A DNA stretch of 64,000 nt, taken from assembly GCA_033980235.1 (NCBI GenBank), contig CM067067.1, positions 11,076,901 through 11,140,900 on the forward strand, read 5' to 3'. The position numbers and the translations under genes are program-made. Every line of letters begins with the position of its first letter. The stretch's first letter is position 1. The notes under the pieces were generated by a model. It made no database searches, had not been told where the DNA came from, and was given only the letters and a program-made list of their open reading frames with translations. Shown one piece after another: positions 1 through 13,900 of this stretch. The stretch is from Diadema setosum. Its lineage: Eukaryota; Echinodermata; Echinoidea; Diadematoida; Diadematidae.

Positions 1-1390
1 AGTTCAAAGACGTGTGCTACAATATTTCCAATTTCGATCATCTCTCTCGTTGAAAATTACGCCGGGCAGCCCTTGGGTTAGCCAGTTCAAAAGGTCAGTC
101 ATCGCATAAATGCAGAATCATCACTACCAGATTTGGAAAGCTCGTGATAGAGCGCAAATCAGAATCAAGTGAGGATGGGAGAGTCCCTTATCACTTGCAA
201 TAAATCAGATCCAACGATATACTATTACTTCGCACAAGCAGCAGTTTCATCAGACATCAATCTTAGGTAATTGTGTTATTCGGGAAGGAAAAAATCACAT
301 CAAATCATGATCTCCCCATTCTTTGCAACAACTTACTGACTTATCACCAGATTAATACGAGATCTTGAAGGGGAAGCTGTATCTCCAGATAAGATCTCCG
401 AGCCATGTTTGACTGGTATATCCGTGCTGTCTTCTTCTACCACGAGGATATACAGTGAGAGGGGAAAATGACACTAGTTTAGTGATAAATTCTCCGGGAA
501 ACTCCTGCAGCGAAGGCGCTGACAATGCATACTCCAAGGAATAAATAATGAACTTTAGGACGCAATTTCGTTTTTCATGTTGTCAGTTGACAAATAAACT
601 TTAGGAGTGTTGGCGCTGCGTGGATATATAGTGATGATAAGTTGCTCCTCAAGAAACATATATAGTGATCTCAATGAAGAGACTGCCCTTGGTAAATTTG
701 AGTGTCATCATCATCAGTATCATTTTCTTCCCATTTTTTCATTTATTTCATATCCAACAAGCATGTAATTGCAACAAGACATTTGAATTCACACACACAC
801 CCAAAAGCAGTACAACATTACTTTAAAAATACTATGAACTTATATACAATGAATACTGTGACTTTTATGATAAATGCCGAATCAACTCCACAATCTTTAT
901 CATCAGCACTAGTCGTGGTACCCCGTCGTGATAGTTACCATTGCTGTTGTTATTACATCGTTCGTAGCCGAGGGAGGTGAGACAATATAATAGTCGTGAT
1001 AGCGGTAAAAAAAAAAGGAATATAATGGCACTTTGGTTCTAAGCAGAACATTTCTTACGATAAGGGGCTTGCATTAAATGGATGTACAGCACGGTCTTTG
1101 GACCTCTCCGCTTGCATGAAATGATAAGTACGTTTTTTTTTTTTTTCTTGCTTGCCGATCACAAATTATTATAGAAATCTGCCCAGTTAGCGGACTTTGG
1201 GTCCCTAAGTTATATATGATTAAAGGCTGTTGTTGCCAAAACGTTTGGTACAGTTTGGCATAGATAAAGTGCCAGCACCAGTGTCATCATCTCGAGGCCA
1301 AATTAGCAGAAAGGTTAACAAAGGTGGACAAAATGATACGAATTCATCAGTGATAGAATATGGATATAGTGGACGTGGTAGTTGAATGTA

Positions 1391-1398
1391 TAGTAGTA

Positions 1399-1476
<78 letters not shown>

Positions 1477-1484
1477 GTAGTATA

Positions 1485-1558
<74 letters not shown>

Positions 1559-1620
1559 CATGTAGTAGTAATACTAATAGTAGTAGTTTGTAGTAGTGGT
1601 AGTAGTAGAAATAGTAGCAG
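1391..1620. repeat. (TAG)n trinucleotide microsatellite
   Basis: About 60 TAG/AGT units with few interruptions, then a degenerate tail. It produces long Val, Ser and Tyr homopolymer frames that are not genes. Confidence 0.98.
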
Positions 1621-2030
1621 AAGAGTAGTGTAGCATTGTTGTACAGCTCAGTAGTAGCAGGAGTAACGATATCAGAAGTACTTATAAATGCAGTTGTAGT
1701 TTCATCATTTCAAATAATTTCATATGATATCAATCAGCAAAATTCGCAGAAAATGGAAAACCATGAAAACCATGAAAATCATAAATCATATTATGCAGGG
1801 GATGAATCCCATCTTTTCTATGATTTCACTCCATCCACAGACTCAATCTTGGTAAAATATATCATGGGGCATTATCAATTCTAATTGATATTCACCCTTT
1901 TCCTTGATTACTTTCAGTATTCATCCAATATGCAGTTGTTGTTTTTCTTTTCTCAATCTGATACCTCTTTGGAAATTATAACGGAAAGGTTGATTGCACT
2001 TTCCTCTTCAAGGGCATTTATTCGCCCACT

Positions 2031-2088
2031 ACACACACACACTCACACACACACACGCGCGCGCGCGCGCGCGCACTCACACACAAAC
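2031..2088. repeat. (CA)n-(CG)n alternating purine-pyrimidine tract
   Basis: A run of CA units, then about eight CG units, then CA again. Such alternation is the classic Z-DNA-forming pattern. Confidence 0.95.
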
Positions 2089-3313
2089 ACAAATCAACCG
2101 GAACACTTGCGTGCCGTCACACAATCATAGTTACAATCCACTTAAGAGTCGAAATTAATGAGAGTGCTTCTGATAGCGCGATGTGATTATGACTGAGAAA
2201 AATATTTGTCGGCGATACATCACAAAGTTGAAGTACATGTACGATTGAAACTCCGCTCGACACCCACAAATTTCATCATCAAAATGTGTTTACGTCAAAC
2301 AATTTTGTTTGTCTCTCCCTGATTTACTTCTCTCTAGATTTTATCCTGGTATTTCTTGTCTTCTTCCATATACGCGCGCATATCACTATCTGTCTCTGTA
2401 TCTATTTGTCTGTCGTTTTAATTGTGTGTCTAATGATTGATACTGATTACTTTTCCAGTCGTCTGAATAGTCATCTACATGACAACAAACGCCTCTACCT
2501 TCACATTTCATACTGTGTCTGCACACACCTTCTTTCGCTCTGTCGTAAGAATATACAAGATCATGTGATTTTCGGTGTCTCATACCTATATAGATACATA
2601 AGAACTTCACCCACCTGCATAATCTGTCTGGCAGTGCCTATTAACCTATTTTTTATTTATTGGTGTCTATCTACGCTACCTGCCTATGACGTCCTAGACA
2701 AGCTTTGAATAGCTTATGACGATCCACACAAAAATATATATGACATATTCCTTTGCAAATTATTTGTGCATAATGTATGTGTATGCATTTTGTGACACAA
2801 TCAATCTTTTAAGTCAAATCAAACATGATAAAGGACATATGCATGATTATGAAACGCATGTTAAATTGCGCGGACTTACACTGACATGATCGTTAGTTAA
2901 TATATAATACGTGGCCAAAAATTACAAATATTTGCAATTTATTTCATAATGTTTTTCTGCTATATTTTTCTTTCATATTACAGTACTTGGATCTTCCCAC
3001 AAAAGCTTCCAAGCAAAGAGTCTGTCATCTGTCTATCAATGCTACTAGTAAACTACTAACAAAAGGACATTGGAATTCACCTTCATAATATGCCATTTAA
3101 ATTCACCATTGCATAAATTGCATGTTTCCACGTTACTATAAGTAATAATGATTAGCAAATGCCACTGTTTGAAAATATCCAAACTATGTTCAGTTAAGGG
3201 GAAGGTACATTCAAATGTCTTTTGTTAGTCATATCAAAAAGTAAGCAATGATCGACCGCTGATGACAATGAAAGAATTTTGGTTTGGAAGCTTCTTTCGA
3301 CGGCGGATCCAAG

Positions 3314-3372
3314 TAATAATAATGATGATGATGATGATGATGATAATGATGATAATAATAATAATAATAATG

Positions 3373-3470
<98 letters not shown>

Positions 3471-3501
3471 TAATAATAATAACAATAATAGTAATAATAA
3501 T
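3314..3501. repeat. (AAT)n / (GAT)n microsatellite
   Basis: Starts as AAT/GAT mixture and becomes nearly pure AAT for over 100 bp. Confidence 0.98.
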
Positions 3502-3513
3502 TCAATTTATTTC

Positions 3514-3515
<2 letters not shown>

Positions 3516-3550
<35 letters not shown>
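3516..3550. repeat. (TA)n microsatellite
   Basis: Pure TA dinucleotide run just downstream of the AAT tract. Confidence 0.95.
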
Positions 3551-3554
<4 letters not shown>

Positions 3555-4560
3555 ACATGATAACACAGTAATATGATAACTGGTCGAAATCGAATTGAAC
3601 AAAGAGAAGTATGATGGGACCTACATGAAAGCAAGCTTGGTTGGCTGTAAGCCCTGAATAATCAGTGTTTGTGAAAGAGAAACGGTGACTTAATGATACC
3701 AAATAAGGGAATAAAAGCAAATAAGGGAATGATAATAAAACATAGATATTATCATTATGGCATGTATGACCCATACAAAGATATCCTGTAAGCCACACAA
3801 GTGATGGTCATGAAACTACAAATCAATTTGGTCAACAAGCATAGGTCCTTTAAGCATGTAAAAATAATGTAAACAGACAGACACTCTGACTTACAGGCGA
3901 TCAAGCAGTCAATGTATAGGAGATGTTTTATGATGGCACACATTTCTTGCCCTTTCCCATGGCTTATGATGGTGCTGCTTGGGACATAGATTATACTAGT
4001 ACAATATTTTGAATTATCATGATGGTGGAAATTATGTATTCATGACATTATGTTAAACTTTTTAAAGCATTTAATTGTTCTACGTCGCACTCACTGTTTA
4101 AATTAGAGTACACTGTGAATCGCACTGTAAACCATAGCTCCTCATTGCGAACTCAGACACTTGAATCAATAAGACAATATTATCAGAAATAAGCTTACTC
4201 TACCACATTGATATTGCATCTGTAATTTTTCATTCACTCTCCTATAATCTATTATGTTTGAATAAAAAAAAACACGCATCTCAGTTTCAGAATAACGGCC
4301 ATTGATTAGTCATCTGAGAGATAACATCGCGGGATTACATAAAAATATGTCAAAATCGTCGTTCTCCTCATACAGTCATAATATGGGTATTGTCGAGGCG
4401 GGGAAAACTAAAGTAACTTGATAAAGAACCAAAAAAAAAAGGGGGGGGGGGGTTCCAAAGATAGCTCAGGGGGAGTTGAAAAGTTATACTGCATTATGTA
4501 TGTACGTATGTATCTTGTACACTGCATGTTGTAATTAGGCCTAACAAGTGGATAGGCCTA

Positions 4561-4578
4561 TGTATATGTATTATATGA

Positions 4579-4665
<87 letters not shown>

Positions 4666-4785
4666 TATGTATGTATATGTATATGTTTATGTATATGTAT
4701 ATGTGCATGTATATGTATGTGTATGTATGTATATGCGCATGTAGGGCCCTATATGTGTATGCCTATATGTATGTATGTATGTGTG
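4561..4785. repeat. (TA)n followed by degenerate TATG repeat
   Basis: About 75 bp of pure TA (4583-4659) flanked by TATG/TGTA units; ends about 115 bp before the first recognised ACE exon. Confidence 0.97.
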
Positions 4786-4899
4786 CGTCTCTATCCATTG
4801 TACACCTAACTTGCTAGATATCTACACATAAAATATTTCAAAAATCGATATAACGATATCCCTAATTTCAACCGCTTCTGTTTTTAACCTCTCTCGCAG

Positions 4900-5055
4900 G
4901 TTGCAGCGAGCTTGGAAGCATCGGCCTTCTCAGCTGAGATGCGACTCGAGGCTCTCAAGTTCAATCGGACGGGGTTCTCTTTCGACACGGAGCGCCAGCT
5001 CAACAAACTCGTCTACGTGGGTGATGCTGCCCTTGCAGATCAAGAACTAGAAGAG
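4900..5055 (+). CDS. ACE: ACE exon: N-terminal helical segment
   Basis: Phase-0 exon of 52 codons between a pyrimidine-rich CTCTCTCGCAG acceptor and a GTATAA donor. It reads [20 protein letters not shown] and continues to DQELEE, aligning with the ACE segment that runs from the early helix to the residues before the LLxxM motif. It is the first exon I can recognise. The preceding ACE exon (with the WxYxTNIT-like motif) was not found between 1 and 4899. Confidence 0.85.
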
Positions 5056-8000
5056 GTATAAAACAAATTCATGTAATAAGTTTTCTCAAAGATCGTACAC
5101 GTGTACGATCTTTGGTTTTCTCACTTCATGCAATAATACAGTCAACCCTGAGGTCATTCGTCTATAGCGGTCACCTGTCTATAACTGCCGCCTTTCCGTG
5201 TTCCTTGACTGGCCGTTAGAGACAGGTTTGACTTTCTAACTTCCACCCAATGCGCCTAAAAAATGGGTGAAAATTCGCCAAACCTATTCCAACTGCAACC
5301 ACTAAAACTCTCTGTCCTGCTTATAACGGCACGACTGTTGTATGTTTCGAAATGTTGATGAATTATAGCTCATTCTCGTTGATACACTTTTTTATTTCTT
5401 ATATTTTTTATAAGTTAATTTTCTCTAATTAATTCAAGTATGAACGTTCCTATACGTAATCTTTATTAACAGAAAATAATACGTTTAAAATCAGAGTAAT
5501 ACGATGCAATGTGTGAATGCGCAGAGATTAATCGACAACCTTGAATGTAGTGATACAATTTAGTGCTTTTAGGGTATTCTTAAAATATGACACCTGTTTC
5601 TTCCCTTATACTGCATATACGTTGTATAACGAGTTACAAAGATATAAAATGTTTAGCCATGTCTTCAGATGACCTGGAAGTCTCCTTGATTCTGTTATTT
5701 GCGTCTCCTTCTTCTGAAATAGAATTGTGCCTGCTAATGGTGGAGAAACAGTATACTGATTATCGGTATACCAGTGTTGGGTGACTCTTTGATATCTATT
5801 TCCATGTTGTCTGGTTTTTGTTCTTGTTGTTGTTGTTTTTTTTCCTGTTTAGAATGCAAGCAAGATTATGTCAGCCTGTATGAGAGCTTTATTTTTAAGC
5901 TGCTTTAAATCTCCTTTCTTTTTTATTGCAGTTGACCAACCTGCTTGCTAACATGGAGACCCGCTACTCGACCGGAAAACCGTGCAAAGAAGACGGCACA
6001 TGTTACTCGCTGGAGCCTGGTATAAAATGATTCTGGTGTTCGATAAATTTGAGTTAGATACAATTATTCTGACAGAGTGCGTTATGGTGTGTGGTATAAT
6101 ACAGAGATGTGGTGGAGCTAGTGACAGGTATTAATGTACTTAGTTCCTGCATAGTGTCTGCCAGTTTTCGTAATACATCCCATAGGAATCCTGATTAGTA
6201 AATGTGACCAATGAAGGGGGAATATTGCAGCTACCAAAATAACGACCAGATCGAAGTATGACCATTGCTTTTATAGTTACTGCGTCATGGCTATTGCAAT
6301 TATTGAACGGAATTTGCATTTATTTCGTATGGTACTGGGGAGGGGAGCTTCGGTATGTGTCATTGCTGCTTTGTGATTGTTTTTGTTTTCTAATCTGGAC
6401 CTGGTCCAGTTGGATAAGGTACAGAGGTTGACCCTAGTTTTCTACTTATCTCCTGCACCGGTAGATCTGACTCGTATAATGGCCACGTCTCAGGACTACG
6501 CGGAACTCTACTGGGCGTGGGATGCCTGGCGGGCTGAGGTCGGCGCGCCGGCGAGGATTGACTACGCCCGCTACGTGGAACTTAAAAATGAGGCAGCTCA
6601 AGCGAACGGTATTGTGAAGTCATTATACCCATTAACAGTCGATCTTGAGAAACGCTTCATTATCACAAATGTGCTTATGTTATAAAAGGCGTATTGAAAG
6701 CGAAGATCCAACAGAAATTAGACACGCTGACAACTGCGATAAAACCTTGTGATCTTGTATGTCCCTTGTATGTCCCCTTTGTTTCTCATTCACTTTTTTA
6801 ATGCCACTTGAAGGGAATTAGCTTCAGAAATTAGCAGACAGGTGTGTCACGTGCACTTTGGAAAATTGAATCGGAACCTTAAATTCTTTAAAGAAGAGAG
6901 GGATCCACATATCGAACTAGTGAGTAACCCGTCACTTCTGACATATTCACTTACAGGTACGTTCCCATGGTAACAGTTACTATGTATCATCAAGTGATAA
7001 ACTTTTAGGATGGAGACTGACCGTGTCCTGTAAAATTCAAAACAATAAGAATTCACTGCTGCCGTGACGGAGCCCGATGACGGGAGTATATTTAGAGTGA
7101 GAATCTAATTAGAATCATATTTTATCTAACGGTTGAGCTTTTACTATTCTTTCATCATGTCCACTGTCGCCCATGATTTATCTGACACGAACTAATGAGC
7201 ACACAAACACTGCTATAAAACCATTAGCTTGACTACTCGAAAGCCGCTCAGTGGGTTCTGCCGCCAAGCAGAGACTATAGCAACACTTCAGGCACACTTG
7301 AGGAAGATTTTTCTTCCCCTTCTTCCGACTGTCGCATAACCCTGGGCGGCTGAGGCTTTTGAGCTTCGCCCGTCGAAGCAGGAAGTGTCGCCTCTGAATT
7401 GGGAAGAGGTATAATCTGAGGCTCCATCATGGTCACTTTGCTCTAAACCATCGCTCTTTAATTTCGGATATGACGAGTTCCCCCTTAATAATTCAAAATT
7501 CCACCATAGTTGGCAGTTATTGACACCACGCCAGGTCTATTATGTTGTTGCGCCCTTGCAGACAAAGGTAAAACCTGCATCTAAACTTGCCTCTTCTCCG
7601 TCACCATGGCGACGCCAGAGAACGGGGATTCGCCGCATCACCTTTAAGTTATTGTTGCAGCTGTGGTACACGTTGGATAGCATTGACTTGTCACCATACG
7701 TTGTATAGTAATTATGATTGATGTCTCGCATTATTTACTCATCTTCAATAAATTAAGAATGATTCTCTTCTTCTTTCTCTACCATGAGTGATAACCTATC
7801 TAGCTCACCTTCTCTTCCTCTCTCCTCCCCCACCTCCTCCTCCTCTATCTATGTATACTTTCCTATCCTCTCGCTCTCATTTCCTCTCAATTTTTTTCCT
7901 GCCGGCATCACTGACACTCACATCCATCTTTTCTTATGTTCTGTGATCTCTCTCTCTCCATCCCCATGTCCCTCCCCTCCCACCTCTGTTGGCCGTACCT

Positions 8001-10866
8001 TCCACAGACCAACCGGACAATGGCGCGTATTGGCGATCATGGTACGAGGTGGACGATCTGGAGGATCAAGTTGAGGATCTGTACAATACGCTGTCGCCCC
8101 TCTATAGGAATCTGCACGCTTACGTCCGCCGGAAGCTCTACGACGTCTACGGACCGAGGTTCATCAACCTTCGGGGACCCATACCGGCTCATGTGCTTGG
8201 TAAGACTATATCAATGCGCGCAGAATCTGTCCCCTTACCCACTCCTATCCCCCTCCCCAACATACATCTCCTCCACAAAGGATGATTAAAGGTTGATAAT
8301 AAGTGTCGATGAAAGGAAATAGATACTGTCGGAGGGTGACTCTGCATCTATACCCCTAGCCTGTACAGTTTGAAAACACACAGGCGCGCGCGCACACACA
8401 ATACACACATAGGTTGAAAAGGACACCTCAAGTAAACAATGAGTGACTTCAGTAATGTTCTTGATACGAGATCAAAGTAAACCCATAAATCGATTGGGAA
8501 ATATTCAAATAGATTCATGTCAACGTTACTGATGTGCTAATAGCAGCGAACTTTGTCGATGACTTAACACAGTTTAATTGACTATCGAAAATGCATTCGA
8601 TTCAGCTTCTGTTTATCAAACTCCATCGCGACCTACGTGATAATGTTCAATAATGATGCCACGACGCTATTGTCATATGGGAAGTACTTCTCCTTGTTGA
8701 TAGAGTGTACAAGAAATTATCAGGACACACGAAAAGGTAAAGATGAGGAACATGTAATGCCTAAATAAAACAGCTAGAATTTTCCTCCAGTTAGATATCA
8801 TGGAGAATTGAACTGCACAGCATTGTGACAGTTTGCCCTCGTGCGTGCATTGAATTAATCTCTTTATCTCTTAAATTGGTTCATAAAAGGGAAGGCGGAT
8901 TCATGACCTTTACACAACAATTATAAAACTAGTGCTGTTGCACACTGCACTATACAATACCGATTTGTTGCCCTAAATTGCTAAATCATGATTTCACGTG
9001 ATAAAGTATATCATGAAATCAGTCGACTTCTGCAAACAATGCCTCAATAATACGATAATTGACATTTAGAGCACCACGAACGGAAGCGAAATTGCGCTTC
9101 AGAGTTCAGATCCAATTTATGACGGTAGGATTGTAATACTGCAATGTTGTACACGTGTAGGCCACAATGGTTCTTGGAGTCAGCCGACTATTTGTGTCTG
9201 TAATTGCAATGGAGTCTTTCGAGCTGCGTTTACACCATTTTCCCGGCGGCCACGGCAGCCCCGTTTGCCAGAAACGTTAATAGTGCGCCGTGGATAGATG
9301 AGACATCTCCTGCATTTCCCCCTTTGCATTCTAGTCTTGTTCAATCCAGTCCTGGCCCTGGTAAACATATAGCTATCAGACGCTGTTCTTTCGGCTTTTG
9401 GCAAGGCTAGACTATTAATACTTTCAGTAACCCGCAACGGACAGCCTCCAAGTTCTGTTGCGGCCTATTACATACATCCCCGTTTTGCTGCGTTCACCCC
9501 GTTTTATCACTGCATACAAGATTCCTCATTGGCACCGGGACTGCCGTGGCATTTTTTTTTTTTGACAGTTAAAAAATCTGACAAGGCATATCACGGCAAT
9601 CACGGCCTGTCGCATTTGCCTATTCCGTCTCATCGCGTTGTTTTCAAGTCCATTCCGTTTTGTCCATGGTGGCCTGAAACGAAGCTGCCGTGATTGCCGG
9701 GAACATGGTGTAAAAGCAGCTTTATGAAAAACTGAGGACACCTAAGAACACACACATTAACGATGGTAGATAATGAAAACATAACTCTACATTAACCTGT
9801 TTTTTTCCTCTGGTGGCCCGCTGAGGCTATTAAATTCTTTGAATCTGAATTATTGGTTGCCGCCAAAAGAAACGTAGTGGCAGAAAATAAAAAGGAAAGA
9901 TCATTATAAATATTCATTTTGAATTAAAGCTGCCAGATCGGGCCATCGATAACTTGCTGAAATTTGGTGGCTACATATGATTTTTTTCGTGACCCTGGGC
10001 CAACATACACGTATTGGGACGGTTGTCATGTTGTGTTTTTGTTTTCTTAATTTCTTCCTTCTAATTCTGATGGTGTACGAGAGTGGAGAGTCAATATTTT
10101 TCTTCTTCCTAAAGTGCTATAATTTGATCTGATCGGAGGGGATATGGGGGAATAGGTACAGATAACCGTAGATCAAAAGTCAGGTGTTATTTGAGTATCG
10201 CCCATACTCCCGAGGGCACTAAAGCTAAAGATAATATATCTTTATAATAGGCTATTAGGCGTGATGACAAACATTGTAATCACAGTAAGTGCGAACTAAA
10301 TAGGCTGGTGGATTTTATCCCACATCTGCAAAGATTCTAGGGACCCGACTGTACATTATTGGCATTCTATAGCAATACCATTGTGGGCTTTAAGGTTGAA
10401 AATACCGTCGAACAGATTCCGATGATGACCATCACTCCCAAAAGAGTTCTTCATCCAACAGCATTGCCCATTCGCCTTGCCCTGAAAAATACATATTATT
10501 CAGGTCTCGACATTGACTATATCAGTTATCGTCCGAGACGCAGTTTATAGTGTATATAACAAATAGTGAACGGTTTTCGCTCCTGCATGCGCTGGAAGAA
10601 ATTTCGCATTCGGCCTCGCCTTGTTTAGAAGAAGTGGTTCATCTTTGAATTTTTAATGGCGCTCACGACAGTTCACTGTCACTTTCATTGTAATGCTATA
10701 TTTGAAGCTGACGTTCTGTCCCATTCTCATTCATTAATATGGTGCTAATTGCAGAACTTCATTTATGTATGAAAGGTGTATACGTGTTTATTCAAGTATC
10801 AATGTATACCAACACATTACGGAGAGAACATGAATTAAGATCCCATTTAACAGCGCCATGGATTTT

Positions 10867-10936
<70 letters not shown>

Positions 10937-13900
10937 CAACACAACACAACAACAACAACATAACTGAAAATAAGGGCAATAATTCTTTCTACCCTTCCAT
11001 TTCCAACTTTTATTCAATTTCTCCTTTGGTTTCTTTTTGAAACTTATTTGGTAAAAAACCTCCAGGTAACATGTGGGCGCAGAGCTGGCTGAATCTGAAC
11101 GATCTTTGCCAGCCATATCCGGACAAGCCAAGCGTCGACATCACACCAACTCTCGTCGCGGAGGTACGATCACGGGTCGTCTTCTCTCCCAAGAACCTTG
11201 TTTTGATGTTTGTTTGGAGATAATTTGAAAACTATCCATCCAAGCAGGGACACCTGCTGAAGTCAATGTGGTTGGATTATTCTCTCCCGTGATTGGACGT
11301 GACTGCTTTTACCATTTCAAAATGCAAAAAAAAAAAAAAGTCTTTGACCTCTTGAACAGCATTAGTTTTATGTTTGTTTTGGTTTTGTTCATTTTTTGCA
11401 ACTGTCTTTCCTCTTTCGTTTTTCTCTGTTGATCTTGAAATCAATAGATTTAAAAGCTATCATCTTAGTAATGTAATTCAAACGGAATACAAAATAGCTG
11501 CAATAATGATAGTTTGATGACAGTTACAGGCATTATTATTATAAAAAAAATACCAAAACCAAAACCGATTCAGCTGTAGCAACATTGACTGACAAGTGAC
11601 CACAAGCGAATGGGATAACCATCATAATTACGAAGGATCAGGACAGTCATTCGAAGTGATAATAACTATGATAACAATTAATATTTTCAATAATTTTCGT
11701 TTCAGTCTTATGGCTATTTGAATAACACGCTGCGATATAATGGGTTGATAATTTGAGCAGGTCTTCTGTTAAAAAGAATACCATGAACTCTCTTAATTTC
11801 TAGGACTTAAATTTTAAATCTTTCTTACGACTTAAAATATTTTAAGTCTTTAAGACTTATTTTAGGTGGCTTCGATTAAAAGTTGAGTGTCGAAGCTGTT
11901 CGCAATCTAAATCTAACAAGGACTTAAACTTTCAGCCAATCAGATGACTTGTAAATGACGTCATGCGCTATCTTGAACCGCCTAAAACCGGAATTGGCGC
12001 TGGCCGTCACTTTGCTTCATGCGATGCTAGATAGCGTAGTCATACACACACATTCAGTGCACAACATGTGTATGTACTTGTACCTACCATGTTTGCAGCA
12101 AACAAACGCTATTGACTCGAACAGTTGAGTTGGTCTTGAAGGCAGAAGTCATGCAGGCCGGAGTTTTTTGAGGGCATGATCTGACGGAAGCTTGACCAAG
12201 TTGCTTAAAGGTGAGCATATTACTGTATGAATGCTTAAGAATGTGTTTGATAACTCTGGGACTCAGTAACCAAAGATAAAAGATGTTAAGATGTGCACTA
12301 ACCGCCCTACATTTTTGGCGAGTTTGAGCCTTGCCGCTGTATACAGCGCTGTCCATCCCTGAAGCGCCAGTGCTAACGTTAGCTGTTCATGGCTAATTAG
12401 TAATGTGTCTATCCAAACATTGTAACAAGTTACATGAAGGCTAACGTTATACTAGTATTGTGGGGGCTCTATTTCGGTGAAACTGCAAGTACAAGTATAA
12501 TAATACAGGGACTCTTATAAAGCGCCCATTCTACCTAATGATTTACGATGTTGGTGTCTTGACTGAAAGGTAAAGCTATGGGCATAACAGGCTACTGTAG
12601 CGTAGGCCTAACTGTCGTCTAACACTCATATTGAAAACTTTCGCCCTAATTCACGCAGAAAATCCGACGTAGCAGACGCTGGAGAAAGTGAGTGCGTGTG
12701 GGGCGAGTGGCTAGTCGACACGTTAATGGGGGTGGCCTGCAGCACCGTGCGTGGAGGGACATCATGTTCACATAATTTCACGCGTAGTGTGTTGTGTGTA
12801 GGCGGCAGAAATCGGGTTAAATCTACAGTTGAGATATAATCTAGGACCTTATCATTCCTTTAAAACATTATTTCAGTTGATTACCTGTGCACAACACGTG
12901 TACATAAGCACCCAATTGCAGACAGCAGGTGGCAAGCGACCGTTGCAACTACTTACATTATTACCACCTCCGAAGAAAATGCACCAGTCCGACTAGAGCC
13001 ATCATCGAAAAATGAGAAGGAATGTGAAATATATTTGGTTGTTTTTGCTCCCAAACTTAGCAATTATGTTGCTCGTAAGGCTGCTACGTATCTAGATAAT
13101 GTGTCACATACAACTGTATCTTGATATTGCATTGAAAATGATATTTGGCGAGAAACAAAAGCTTGAAATCACAGGAATTCACACTGCTGACGACGGCAGA
13201 CAGTGAAGGTCAACGGCTCAAATTTTCGTTGGTAGTCTCGTCACGTGATAGCTCTGTGTGGATTGTACACGTTCCCTATGACAGCAATTGTGACGGGTAG
13301 TCTAGCTTTACTGCTTATTTGCGTCGGGACTGCTCAACCAATGAACAAGATTCTTATATCACAAAAATGGGCAGAATCTCTACTCTCTAAAACCGTGCGC
13401 CCCAAGTTCGTGCGACTTTCCGTTCTCGAGATATCCCGTGTGGAAGAACTGCAAGACGGCAAAATGTGCTCAAATTCGTCAAATTTGGACTGTTCGCCAT
13501 AGACAAATCTACTCATAAGGTACTTTTCTGATCAAATTTGCGTCACGACTACAAATGTTACAATAATGATATATACACATAAATAATCCCTAAAGTGTCT
13601 ACATTCAGAATCCGGGCGCCCCAAGTTTGCTTCTTAAATAGTTTAAAAGTTATGGCAGATTTTGTGGAAAAATGCGTCGATTTTTGACCCGTTTTACGTG
13701 TTGTAGCGTTCGCGCGGAAGCGCGGCTTCGCAGATGACCGAAAGTTTTCAATATGGAGTAACAGTAACAAGTTAGTGTCAGTTCACCCCTTCCTACACTC
13801 TTGTAAGGTTTAATTTATCAATTTCTACGTAGAAAGGCACAGTTCTAGGCCTTATCATGCCCTATGCTGTGATAAAATGTAGGGCATATGCTGTTAGATG

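Larger units (their letters stand above)
1..4899 (+). other. Upstream region or intron of ACE without recognisable exon
   Basis: I find no ACE-like or other credible coding exon here. The stretch is AT-rich and dominated by microsatellites: (TAG)n 1391-1620, CA/CG 2031-2088, (AAT)n 3314-3501, (TA)n 3516-3550 and 4583-4659. The missing first ACE exons either lie left of the window or are too diverged to see. Confidence 0.6.

Noticed and set aside
1220..1620. Long Val-, Ser- and Tyr/Leu-rich frames over the TAG repeat
   Set aside because: They are translations of a trinucleotide microsatellite in several frames and have no start context or flanking protein sequence.
3194..3634. Frames of poly-Ile, poly-Asn, poly-Leu over the AAT repeat
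   Set aside because: Microsatellite translations only. The same applies to poly-Asn/Thr at 10858-10963 and poly-Ser/Asp at 38789-39144.
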